This document shows, piece after piece, positions 1 to 8,423 of a stretch of 64,000 nucleotides of DNA. A program made the translations under genes and the position numbers. Each line of letters starts with the position of its first letter. Within the stretch, counting starts at the first letter, position 1. Source of the DNA: Nepenthes gracilis. Its lineage: Eukaryota; Streptophyta; Magnoliopsida; Caryophyllales; Nepenthaceae. The stretch lies in NCBI GenBank assembly GCA_033239525.1, contig BSYO01000004.1:23226037-23290036 (forward strand). Direction: 5' to 3'. The notes beneath the pieces are model-generated. The model was given only the letters and a program-made list of their open reading frames with translations, was not told where the DNA came from and did no database searches.

Positions 1-179
1 TCCTTTTGCTGGGTCAAATGAGGAGGTGACGCGTGGCAGGACTGACGGCGTCCTTTGCATGCTTGGCGCTTAAGTTTTCCTTCCGTTTTTTGAAATCAGT
101 TACACCTCCAAACCGTCGTCTTCCTCATTCCTGCTTCTCAGCTAAGCCCTTCGAAGACACCCTAAAGCTTTTTCCGATT

Positions 180-1995
180 ATGGCTTCCGTGGCGGATTTC
201 TCATCCGACCTGAGAGAGAACGACATCAAACCTTTGTGCGTCAAATTTAACATCCCTAAAGAGATGGCCTAGAAGGTCCCAGGCAAGGACGACAAAGCAC
301 TTTGTCCACCGGAGGGCTATTTTACCGTTTATGAGGCTCACTTGAGGAGCGGCCTCCGCCTGCCATTGCCGGAGGAGCTTGAGTCGATCATAGCGGCCCT
401 GCAAGTACCCATTGCCCAACTTCATGCCAATGCGGTGAGGTATATCTGCACTCTATGCATTTTTTCCTAAGCTTGGCAAAAGTTTAGGATGTCCTACCTT
501 AAGGTTATTTTTAAGGTGACCCGAAAAGAGTGGATTTCACTCAGCCCCGTGTGGGAATAAAAATAAATAAGGCCATCCACGACTCCCTGAAGAACTGAAA
601 AAACCGGTTCTTCTTTGTAAAGGTGGGAGAGAAATGGCTCGTTGCGAGGGACTGGGGTAAAGTCCCGGACATACATCTGGGTACGCCGTCTGCGGCGGAG
701 AACTCTGCCTACGCCTAGCTGACCAAGACAATACGGTAAAATCCCGACGAGTTTAGGAGGGATTTTTTGGTTTCCCCTGAGGAGACCAAAAAGGCTAAAT
801 GGGGACCGTCGTCCCCGATTCAGAAGCCGCACCCTCCGATTAAAATGGTGAATCCTGAGGTCTCAAAGAAATTGATCATTCGACCAAGGTCCTCGGAGGA
901 GGCTACTGAGAGGGCAACTGCTACGCCCTCATCTTCCTCTTTGCAGATTGATCTCGTGGCTGCCGCGGGATTTACGGTGGTCCCTGCAGCACTTCTGGAG
1001 CGGAGAGGTCCGTTGAGGACAGGCCGACGGACGCCGGTGGGGTTATTCTGGCCCAGCCTGCGGCGAAGCTAATTCCAGGCGCTGCCTGGATGGGATCTGC
1101 AGAGGAGCCAGCTCGCGACGTGCCCGAGGGTTCACGCGTTTATATTGTAGAGCCGTCGTCGAGGATCGATTCTCCTGCTCGCTCCCAAAGGCAAACACAG
1201 GGAGGAAGAAACCTCGCCGCAATCGCTCCAGGCCGCAAGAGAGGAGTCCACCGCTGCCGTTGATGAAGATGAGTTTTTGGATCGTCTTTTGGATGAGGCA
1301 GCGGCGTATTCGGCGCGAGAGGGAGCTCCTGGCTCAACATCTCCGGTTCCGCCACCAGCTGGGCCAGGCCTGTAGTCCAGGCCTGGGAGGCCTTATAGGA
1401 AGACTTATGAGGTACGACCTCTGCAACGGCTTTCTTGCAATTCTTTCTTCCTTATGTTTACAAACTCACGTTTCGCTTTGGTCCTGTGCAACCAAGAAGA
1501 TTGGCCTCAGCTATCTCCCAGGAAATAGAGCAACGCGAACGCATCATTGCAGACCGGTAGGCTGAGATAGCCTGGCTAGATGCCAAGTCGGGCCTCGGAG
1601 GAGAGAGCTCCGTGAGCGCATGCAGTACTCTTGAGGCTGTCATGGCGGGAGTGGAGACAGAGAACGCCGAGTTGAAGGCGGAGGTTGCAGAGCTGAATGC
1701 GGAGGTTGCTCGCCTAAAGGAGGAGGATGATCGAATGAAAGCGAGCAACAAACGCCTCGCAAATCGTGCCGCCGCCGCAGAGAGCGAGCTTGCTACTCGG
1801 ATGAGCCTCCATGAGGTTGGTGGCGCCCTACACGCCCGGCCGTTGGATGGGCTCAACATTGGACGCCACGTCGCGCGGTTAGTCGTCCTCGACTTCGCAG
1901 TGGAGTTTATTAATCAAAGAAACCGCGCGGCACAGCGTAAGGAAAACCTGCAGGGAGAGCCCCGAGACAGTCAGGGTGGTCCACCAGCCTTGTAG
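180..1995 (+). pseudogene. Antisense accessory ORF of the retrotransposon: gypsy-type transposase-like region plus coiled coil (broken)
   Basis: An ATG at 180 opens a frame that hits a TAG at 270. Past this stop the frame continues with a YFTVYEAHLRSGLRLPLP-like segment and HANAVRYICTL, which match the antisense ORF at 57.8 kb (VTVYEHHLRGGLR, HPNALRYLVSL). I recognise this region as the 'transposase (putative), gypsy type' family found in plant Tat elements; its biochemical role is unknown. More stops and frameshifts follow. The 3' part (about 1630-1850) is a heptad-rich coiled coil (ENAELKAEVAELNAEVARLK). It lies on the strand opposite to gag and pol of its own element. A GT at about 1423 and a pyrimidine-rich stretch before 1500 could be a decayed intron, but I could not fix its acceptor. 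Confidence 0.7.
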
Positions 1996-2939
1996 CTTTT
2001 TGTATTCCCTTTTATTTTTTGGACAGTATTTAAATTGTAACATACTTTCGTGAGCAATAAAATGGAAGTCCTTTTCAGTTCGATGTCCATTGCATTTTAT
2101 TACTTTGTGTTTGTTGTTTGCATGAATCGTTGTATCGGGTGGCCAACTTGGTTGGCCGGCGACCGTCGCTTGGTTGCCTAAGGAGCTGAGCCCCGAGGCT
2201 TGGCGGTGGGTTGCATTAACCAACCTTGCGGTCTTTGTCAAGTGAAAACTTGGGCGCTTAGTGTTAGAGAAGGAACGCTTCTCGTTATTGTTTAATCACG
2301 CCATCCCTTCATAGAGAAGGTTGGAGCGTGGGGTAGCCAATCTGGTTGGTTGTCCGCCAAGGAGTGAGATCCTTAAGTCGACAGTGATTGTAAGAACGGC
2401 TGGTGGCGCCCCGCTCAAGTGAAGACTTTCACAATGCTTGAGAAAAATGTTTCTCCCTTCGACCGTCGTTGACTGACGTTGCTGCTCCCCGAAAAGAGGT
2501 CGTCGCGTGTGCCATTCTCGCCCCTAAGGTTTTCAAACCGCTATGGGCCACTTGGATGACCAAGGTTTAGTACGACCGCTATTGGGCCGCTCGGATGACC
2601 GAGGTTTCAGACCGCTCATGGGCCACTTGGATGACCAAGGTTTTAGACCGCTCATGGGCCACCTGGATGACCAGGATTTCAGACCGCTCATGGGCCACCT
2701 AGATGACTAGGGTTTAAGACCGTTTATGGGCCACCTAGATGACCAGGGTTTCAGACCACTTTTTGGGCCACCTAGATGACTAGGGTTTAACGAGAGGGTG
2801 AAGACCCTCCCGACTTAGGGGCAGTCTAGGTCGGGTGGATACCTGCAAGGCAAACGCAGTTTATATGGCCTAGGATTCTATTTGCTAAGTAAACTTCTCA
2901 TTTTATCAAAGTAAAAACAAGCACGTGAATGGATGCACA
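1996..2939. other. Retrotransposon spacer between integrase end and antisense ORF
   Basis: No credible reading frame. This is the non-coding interval between the integrase tail (minus strand) and the antisense ORF (plus strand). It contains the 36-bp tandem array at 2537-2790, and near 2810 the sequence cttaggggcagtctaggtcg. That has a diverged counterpart at 55,380 (cttagactgcccctatgtcg) just after the integrase of the other Tat element, marking the same structural position. Confidence 0.6.
2537..2790. repeat. 36-bp minisatellite, seven copies
   Basis: Units begin ACCGCT(C)ATGGGCCAC and continue TGGATGACCAAGGTTT. Unit starts fall at 2537, 2575, 2611, 2647, 2683, 2719 and 2755, giving one 38-bp and five 36-bp spacings. 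Later units have CTAGATGACTAGGG in place of TTGGATGACCAAGG. Such arrays are typical of the region between pol and the 3' LTR in Tat elements. Confidence 0.9.
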
Positions 2940-3235
2940 TGAGCGAGTAAGTGCGTACCTGGGTTCTCTATTGGAAGTAGCGTTCAGGTGGGTTGCGTTC
3001 CACGTTCGTGGGACCAACTTTCCGTCGTGGTTTCGGAGTTTGTATGCTCCGTTGCGCAGGACGGCGGAGACAAGAAAAGGTCCTTCCCAATTGGGAGAGA
3101 GCTTGTTTCAGCGGGCCAGCTTGCCCGTGGCCTGGATGCCTCGTAGGACCAGGTCCCCAACGTCGAATTGCCGGGCTTTCACCTTTTATTGTAATATCGA
3201 GCAACTCGGTGTTGGTATGCTGCTGTCCGTATTCT
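2940..3235 (-). pseudogene. Integrase C-terminal fragment
   Basis: On the minus strand the sequence reads RTAAYQHRVARYYNKR and then, with frame changes, a VGDLVLR- and WEGPF-like segment. It aligns by eye with the 3' end of the integrase in the element at 55.0-55.16 kb (RIAAYQQRIARYYNKW, VGDLILR, WEGPFLVSA). Only the part after the DDE catalytic core remains. It is joined directly to gag near 3235. Confidence 0.75.
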
Positions 3236-4290
3236 GGCGGGGGTGTTCTCCACCTGTAAACTTTCTTTTTCCTTCTCCGGGATCGCCGAGGCTGGTCCGG
3301 TCTGCTCGACGTTTACCTCGTTCCTCTTCGCAGCGGCGTAGGCCACAGTAATGGATTCCACCTCGCGGAATGTTTGGGAATTTTGTGGGCCAAGTGCTTG
3401 AAGAAATCTCCATAAGTCGTCTTGAGATGAAGCCGCCCAACTTCGTCTCTCGCAATCCCGGGAATCCTTCCGGCCTCGGCCACGAAGCGATCCAGAAGCG
3501 TCGTGGGTTCTCTTCCTTTACGCTTTATGGGGGAGAGGTGCCACTGCTTTCTCTTCCCGTCGGCTCGATGCATACCGAGCCGGGAAGAGGTCCGTAAGTT
3601 CACGAAAAATCCGACAGAGCCTGAAGGAGATGGTGAAACCGCATTCTTGCGTCTCCCTTCGGCGTGAGCGGAAGCACGGCACATCGCCGAGTCTTCTAGC
3701 CCTTGTAGACTTAGATGGGTGCGAAGTGATCCGTGGGTCAACCGGATCACCGCCACATCGTATAAGTCAAGGGATGGCATTTTGAACTTGGGCCGGCAAT
3801 GGACTACTCAAGATTTTTGCAGTGAAAGGAGACCTGTCCAAGTCGATGGTGCGCTCGTCATTCTGGAACACGTGGTTCCAGATTTGGTCCACTCGCGGGT
3901 CGGCACGAGTGGCGTTGGCTGATCTCTTGGAGTTGAGGAAATTCCTCAATTCCGTCTTGTTCCCAATGGGTTCGGCCAGTCGGTCATTCGCCTCCTCGTG
4001 GACTGGCAGCCTGGAGGCTCGCTCCTGGATCAGATGACGGTCTTCTACCCGAGAATATCGAGGATTTCTCCTTTCTGGGCTCTCTGTTGGAGACGTACTC
4101 CCAGAGCGCTCCATTGGCCTGTTCTGGCCAGGGACTCGGGAGGATGCTGGAGCAGATTGTTCCTAACTTTTACGGGCCTCTTGGGTCGGCTTCTTCTTCC
4201 TCTCGCCACCCTTTTTGGTGGTAGGTGCGGGAATGATTCTTGGTGGAGCCACTGGGTTGTTGTTGTTCTTCTGTGCACAAAGCAGTTGAG
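3235..4290 (-). pseudogene. Gag remnant fused to the integrase tail
   Basis: Minus-strand pieces in several frames match gag of the second Tat element in order: an N-terminal basic segment, DRSPFTAKIL / FKMPSLDLYD, RTHLSLQGLEDSAMCRA, LLDRFVAEAGRIPG, DFFKHLAHKIPK, and a SITVAYAAAKRNE segment corresponding to its VYITVEEVNEAKR. The order is intact but stops and frameshifts are numerous. The 3' end runs without a gap into integrase sequence, so about 3.5-4 kb of pol has been deleted. Confidence 0.8.
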
Positions 4291-4515
4291 CAAAGATTGT
4301 TGGCCTACATCTACTCCACCATTGTTTGAATGTAAGGCGGTGGAACTTCCCTTGTGGCCGTTGACTAGGACATCAGCGGCATGGTCCTAGTTGGGGTTAG
4401 CAAGATCTTTAGCTGGGTCGCTAGCCTAGTGCTCTCGTGTTCACCATTGTTGAAGCATAAGAAGGTGACAGAGAGAGTTTGTGCAAATTCTTTGTGGTAG
4501 GCTTTTCGTAAGCGC

Positions 4516-4533
4516 TTCCCACAGACGACGCCA
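4516..4533 (-). promoter_or_regulatory. Primer-binding site of the decayed Tat element
   Basis: Immediately after the LTR end (CATCA on the minus strand) comes TTGGCGTCGTCTGTGGGAAG. It matches the PBS next to the 5' LTR of the second element (TTGACGCCGTCTGTGGGAA at 49,001). This GGCGCCGTCTGTGGG-type PBS is common in plant Ty3/gypsy elements; the exact tRNA was not verified. Confidence 0.75.
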
Positions 4534-4539
4534 ATGATG

Positions 4540-5334
4540 TGTTGGGGTAAGTCACTCCCTTGTGGATGATTTCAACAAACTAGTTTGTCATCGAGGTGGA
4601 AGGCAAAATTCGGTCAACAGGAGAGTTGACCGGATGGCAGCGAAGACGGCCAACAGGGAGGTTGGCCGGATGGCTGTTCAGGACGGTCAACAAGGAGAGT
4701 TGGCCAAGGCGCAGGACGGTCAAGTTCTTCTGGATAAGAGCGTAAGACGGTCAACAAGAGAGTTGACCGGATGGCCCGTGGAGAATGCGGACGGCCAACG
4801 GTTGGCAGCCCTCCAAGAAATCCAGATAACGCCAGCTCGTGAATTTTTCTGGAGATTGTGATCTCAGACGGTTTTTCATGAGCGGTTTATTTTGGATAGA
4901 GCATATTCTTATTGTTGGAAAGGACAGATCGTGCCCTTTTCTATTTATATGGAATATTGCTCCAAATCTCGGTATATACAGAGCGTGAGAAGTGCAGGGC
5001 AAAAAAAGTTGTGAGGAAACAAGAAAGGAGTGCACCACCAGTGAGAAGGAGAAGAAAGAAAAACAGAGAGTAAAAGAACGAGAGGGTGATTTCCAGTTTA
5101 CTCCGGAGAGTTTTTCTTTGTTATTCTCGGGTGTGTAGCGGATACTCCATCTTGGAGGTTTGTAAACCTATTTTCACATAGTGGATTTGCTGTCGACTCT
5201 GCTCCCGTGGTTTTCCCTTGGTTCTAGGGTTTCCACATAAATTTGTGTGTGCTTCTTCTGTTCTTTTTCTTACACTGTGTGTGGGGTGGTGTGACGGTGT
5301 GTCACTGTGTCCGACCGACCCTTTTGCTCCAACA
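4540..5334 (+). mobile_element. Solo LTR (copia-like) with perfect 5-bp TSD
   Basis: A 795-bp sequence with termini TGTTGGGG...CTCCAACA is flanked on both sides by TGATG (4535-4539 and 5335-5339). No PBS, coding region or second LTR is present, so it formed by LTR-LTR recombination. Plus orientation is inferred from the U5-like CCGTGGTTTTCCC...GTTTCCACATAAATTTGTGTG near 5208-5250, which resembles the solo LTR at 27.57 kb. A TATA-like CTATTTATATGG lies near 4940. The superfamily cannot be proven from an LTR alone. Confidence 0.88.
4610..4805. promoter_or_regulatory. Clustered GGTCAAC/GTTGACC inverted pairs in LTR U3
   Basis: The U3 part of the solo LTR repeats a motif of the form ACGG(T/C)CAACA-gaga-GTTG(A/G)CCGGATGG at about 4610, 4647, 4684 and 4747, with partial copies near 4720 and 4790. 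TTGACC/GGTCAA is the W-box core recognised by WRKY factors, so this could be a stress-responsive enhancer. The function is inferred from the motif only. Confidence 0.5.
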
Positions 5335-6649
5335 TGATGCGTACCTGGATCCGACTTCGAACAGATTCGGATTCTTCTGGATGGTTTGAACTGGCTCCGT
5401 TCACCGAGTACGAATCCTGCACACCACTAAAACGAACAATAGGTCAGCGTTAACGGCGGGATGTAATCCTACCGAAAACACTCCGTCGCTCAAGTCAGTA
5501 AATAACCTTCAATGGAAGGAACTGAAAGATAGAGAGAGAGTAATGGGAGAGGGGAAGAGAGTGTCTTGTTCCAGATGTCAGAGAGGCGCAGGTCCTTTCT
5601 CGTATCTGGATGGTGGGAAGGCAGAGAACGTGTATAAAGACCCGTTCGTTGCCTTGGAGTTTGATCGTGTCTGAGAGTTTAGCTGCCCAGAGTCAGAGCT
5701 TGTTTCTCAGAACACTTAGAGTTTTCTGTGTCAATGAAAAGCTTGAAAGAAAATGTCTGCGATGGTAAGTCTGGAAGAAAAGCATTCAAGAAAGCATCAA
5801 TGAAGGCATGCCCTGGATGGTGAATCCAGAGCCTTTTTTATGGTCAAGATAGCGATCCTCCTTCTTTGGAAGGAGTGATCGTCCCTGTGATCTACTGCCG
5901 GCCCTCCTTCTGGATGCTGATGCTTGTTGCCCAATTGTAGAGGATTGTTTCCTTCTGAGGCGGTCAACCATTTTTCAAGTTAGCTTCTTTCCTTCCCAAA
6001 GATGTTACCGCAGGTTCCTCGTCAAAAGGAGTTGGGAGGATCTCGCGCCTTCCTTATTCAAGGGCGCCGGTCTTACAGATATTCCTTTTGAGATCGTGGA
6101 ATATCCTCGGAGGATCGTGGTTGGTCTTTTCATGATCAGGGTGGGCCGGGTCGTGGGCCGTTCGTTGAAAGGCTTCTTGGGGCCCACGTGTGCAAGCGCG
6201 AGGACAACGCTCGCCTCTTGACCAACGCGTGTTGGCCGCCCCTATGAAAGGTGTCCGTCGTTGGCCTCCGAGATGGGCTATGGGCACGAGTGAGTTAGGC
6301 CCATCACCGAAGAACCTTGTTTGGGCCTGACATATAGGGAGAGCAGACGGCCAACGACCGTCGGCGTATGGGGCCACATTGGCCGGGAACGTGAGAGAGC
6401 GGGCGATCAATCGACGGGCTATGAGCCGAATGGAATAGGCCCATTCGCCGGCAAAGCCTTGACCAACGTTAAGTTGGCCGTTTGTAGTAAGTTGTCGCAG
6501 ACGGCCAACCCTGACGCCGACCGCCTTCGCCTTTCGGCCTTGGCCCATCTTCTTACCGGGCGCTAACCGCCCTTCCCGGGCTTTGGCTGACATTTCTGGC
6601 CACAAGCATTATTGGTGTACCATCAAGTCCTGTGATGTGATTGCCAATA

Positions 6650-6884
6650 TACGATTTTATAAGCGTGTCCAGTATACAAACTTTTAAAATTTTAAAAAAT
6701 TTTGTTAATTTTAATTAAGCCTCTAGTTATAATTGAGTGAGATAATAATTAAATTGATTAATTGGATGAAATAGTCTTACTAATTATTCAGAGATGATAG
6801 GGAGAGGTGACAAATTATATTTTTAATTAACCAAATTTTTAATAAAAAGAATGATATTCATGTAACTAGTAATTGATTTTTTAT
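6650..6884. repeat. Direct repeat copy A
   Basis: From GATTTTATAAGCG through CTAGTAATTGATTTTT this AT-rich segment is repeated at 7131-7393. Shared landmarks in the same order are CAGTATACAAACTTTTAAAA, GTTATAATTGAGTGAGATAA, AGTCTTACTAAT, GGGAGAGGTGACAAATTAT and AACTAGTAATTGATTT. Confidence 0.85.
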
Positions 6885-7130
6885 TGTTGGGTACCAATAC
6901 CCGGGGGCCTCAAAAGAATGGGCAAAAGGGCGAGTGCTTGACCCGAGAAGCCCAGGTTACCAGTTTGTCTAAGCGAAAGGTGTAGAAAAGCCCAGGACGT
7001 TCCACAATAAGCCCAAAAGCCTTTTTGGAGTGAATATTGAAACGACCGAGAACAAGCACATGTGGCATATAAGACGCGGGTCCTATCCCGTGACGTCCGA
7101 ATGCAATATCAAAGAACACGCAACCCATGA
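6885..7130. mobile_element. Probable truncated LTR between the two direct repeats
   Basis: A GC-richer segment begins TGTTGGGTACCAATACCCGG, a common plant LTR start, and ends near ACGCAACCCA. It is only about 246 bp with no matching second end, PBS or coding sequence. It separates the two direct-repeat copies. Confidence 0.45.
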
Positions 7131-7393
7131 TTTTATAAACCTCGTCGCAGTATACAAACTTTTAAAATTTTTAAAAATTTTGTTAATTTTAATTAAGTCT
7201 CTAGTTATAATTGAGTGAGATAATAATTAAATTGATAAATAATTGGAGCCCACAAGAAATAGTCTTACTAATCCTTATTCAGAAATGATAAAAGGGAGAG
7301 GTGACAAATTATCCATTTTAATTAACCAAATTTCATTAAAAAAAACCTGAATGATATTCAACCCCGTAACTAGTAATTGATTTTTTTTATATT
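7131..7393. repeat. Direct repeat copy B
   Basis: Second copy of the 6650-6884 segment. It differs by small insertions (for example an extra AATAATTGGAGCCCACAA) and substitutions, so the duplication is not recent. Confidence 0.85.
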
Positions 7394-8099
7394 TTATAAA
7401 TAATAAAATTATCTATTATTTATTAAAAATAACATGAAATAGTGGCCATTTTTTAGATTTAAAAATTAAAGGATGTTTAAAAATTTTTATTGACTCTAAA
7501 TTTGAAGTCTTCAAAAAAACATATATATACACAATTCTTTTTATACATAAATTCCACAAACTCTCTTAACTGAAAAGGTAATAGTGAAGAAAAACAAACT
7601 GGTTCCAAGTAATTCAAAAATTCCTTAAGCATATGTTTACATATATTATTATTATTTATTTTCACATTATAAAATAATTAAATAATATTATAATTTAAAC
7701 AATTCACAAATGATTCAAATATCAAAAAATTCTTACAATTCATACTCCACCCGGCAAATTTGATATACCAAATAAATTTATTAAAAATTAAATTTACAAC
7801 TACAGACTCAACAGAAATATGCAGGACGATCAAACAAGCGAGATAGTATCGGGCAAATATTGTTGAGACAATCAAATAGGTAGGCATGGTAGATATTAGA
7901 TAGAGAAAAAAAAGACAGAAAAAGATTTGCCTGGGGACCTTATATTAAATAAGAGTATTCTCTAATATCATGAGACCTAACTTAAGATGATATCAATGTT
8001 GAATAGATTAAGAATTGGACGAATTATATCAAAAGTTAATTACAAGCACAATACAAGTACAAATGACCAGCCTTAATTATAAAGTCAAACCATAAACCA
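7394..8099. other. AT-rich intergenic stretch downstream of the lipase gene
   Basis: No supported reading frame or repeat. AT-rich sequence between the direct repeats and the 3' end of the minus-strand lipase gene. Confidence 0.6.
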
Positions 8100-8423
8100 A
8101 ATCAATGTCGGCCATTTTTAACAGAGTTAGTTTAATTTGAAGGGGATGGACAGTTCCAGCCCTACACGTTCATTTCTGAGGAACACATGGCAGTAATCAG
8201 AGTCGGTCAATCAATATCCCAACCCCCAAAACACTTATTTACAACGATTGATCATCATAATGAACGCCGCCCCAATTTCACCTACTTTACAAAACAGAAG
8301 GCCTCTCTTCTTTTTTGGGTGTAAAAAAAAACAAAAAAAGCTCCTTTTTCTCTATAATATGAAGCCACCACTGTGCCGCCGCCGCTGGCTTGGGTTACCT
8401 TTGAGTTAGCAAAGACGGTTTCA
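8100..8423 (-). other. Probable 3' UTR of the lipase gene
   Basis: The sequence after the stop at 8424 stays moderately GC-rich for about 200-300 nt. It contains AATAAG-like signals on the minus strand (GTAAATAAGTG near 8235). The exact polyadenylation site cannot be placed. Confidence 0.45.

Larger units (their letters stand above)
1..6625 (-). mobile_element. Decayed Tat-lineage Ty3/gypsy retrotransposon (left end outside window)
   Basis: Read on the minus strand, the order is LTR (6625 to 4535), primer-binding site, gag, a large internal deletion, the integrase tail, a spacer with a 36-bp minisatellite, and an extra ORF on the opposite (plus) strand. The distal LTR must lie left of position 1. 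The gag and integrase segments resemble the same parts of the better preserved element at 48.1-61.4 kb, and both elements carry the antisense ORF, so they belong to related Tat-type families. Every coding part has stops or frameshifts. Protease, reverse transcriptase, RNase H and the integrase core are missing, so the copy is non-autonomous. Confidence 0.85.
4535..6625 (-). repeat. 5' LTR of the decayed Tat element, interrupted by a solo LTR
   Basis: The termini are the perfect inverted pair TGATG (4535) and CATCA (ending 6625). Removing the nested solo LTR and one copy of its TSD leaves about 1,291 bp. On the minus strand it contains TGACTTGAGCGACGGAG (5481-5498), a U5 motif shared with the LTRs at 48.8 and 61.3 kb, and it ends directly at a PBS. 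The GC-rich U3 side (6180-6600) has repeated CGGCCAAC / GTTGGCCG motifs. Confidence 0.8.

Noticed and set aside
1458..1859. 133-codon minus-strand Ser/Ala-rich frame
   Set aside because: Shadow of the plus-strand coiled coil (heptad repeats give open complementary frames).
2537..2790. CRISPR-like array
   Set aside because: Repeats are head-to-tail without unique spacers and lie in a plant retroelement.
5626..5636. Plus-strand TATA-like GTGTATAAAG in the decayed Tat LTR
   Set aside because: PBS position and U5 motif show that this LTR is in minus orientation, so a plus-strand TATA here is probably coincidental.
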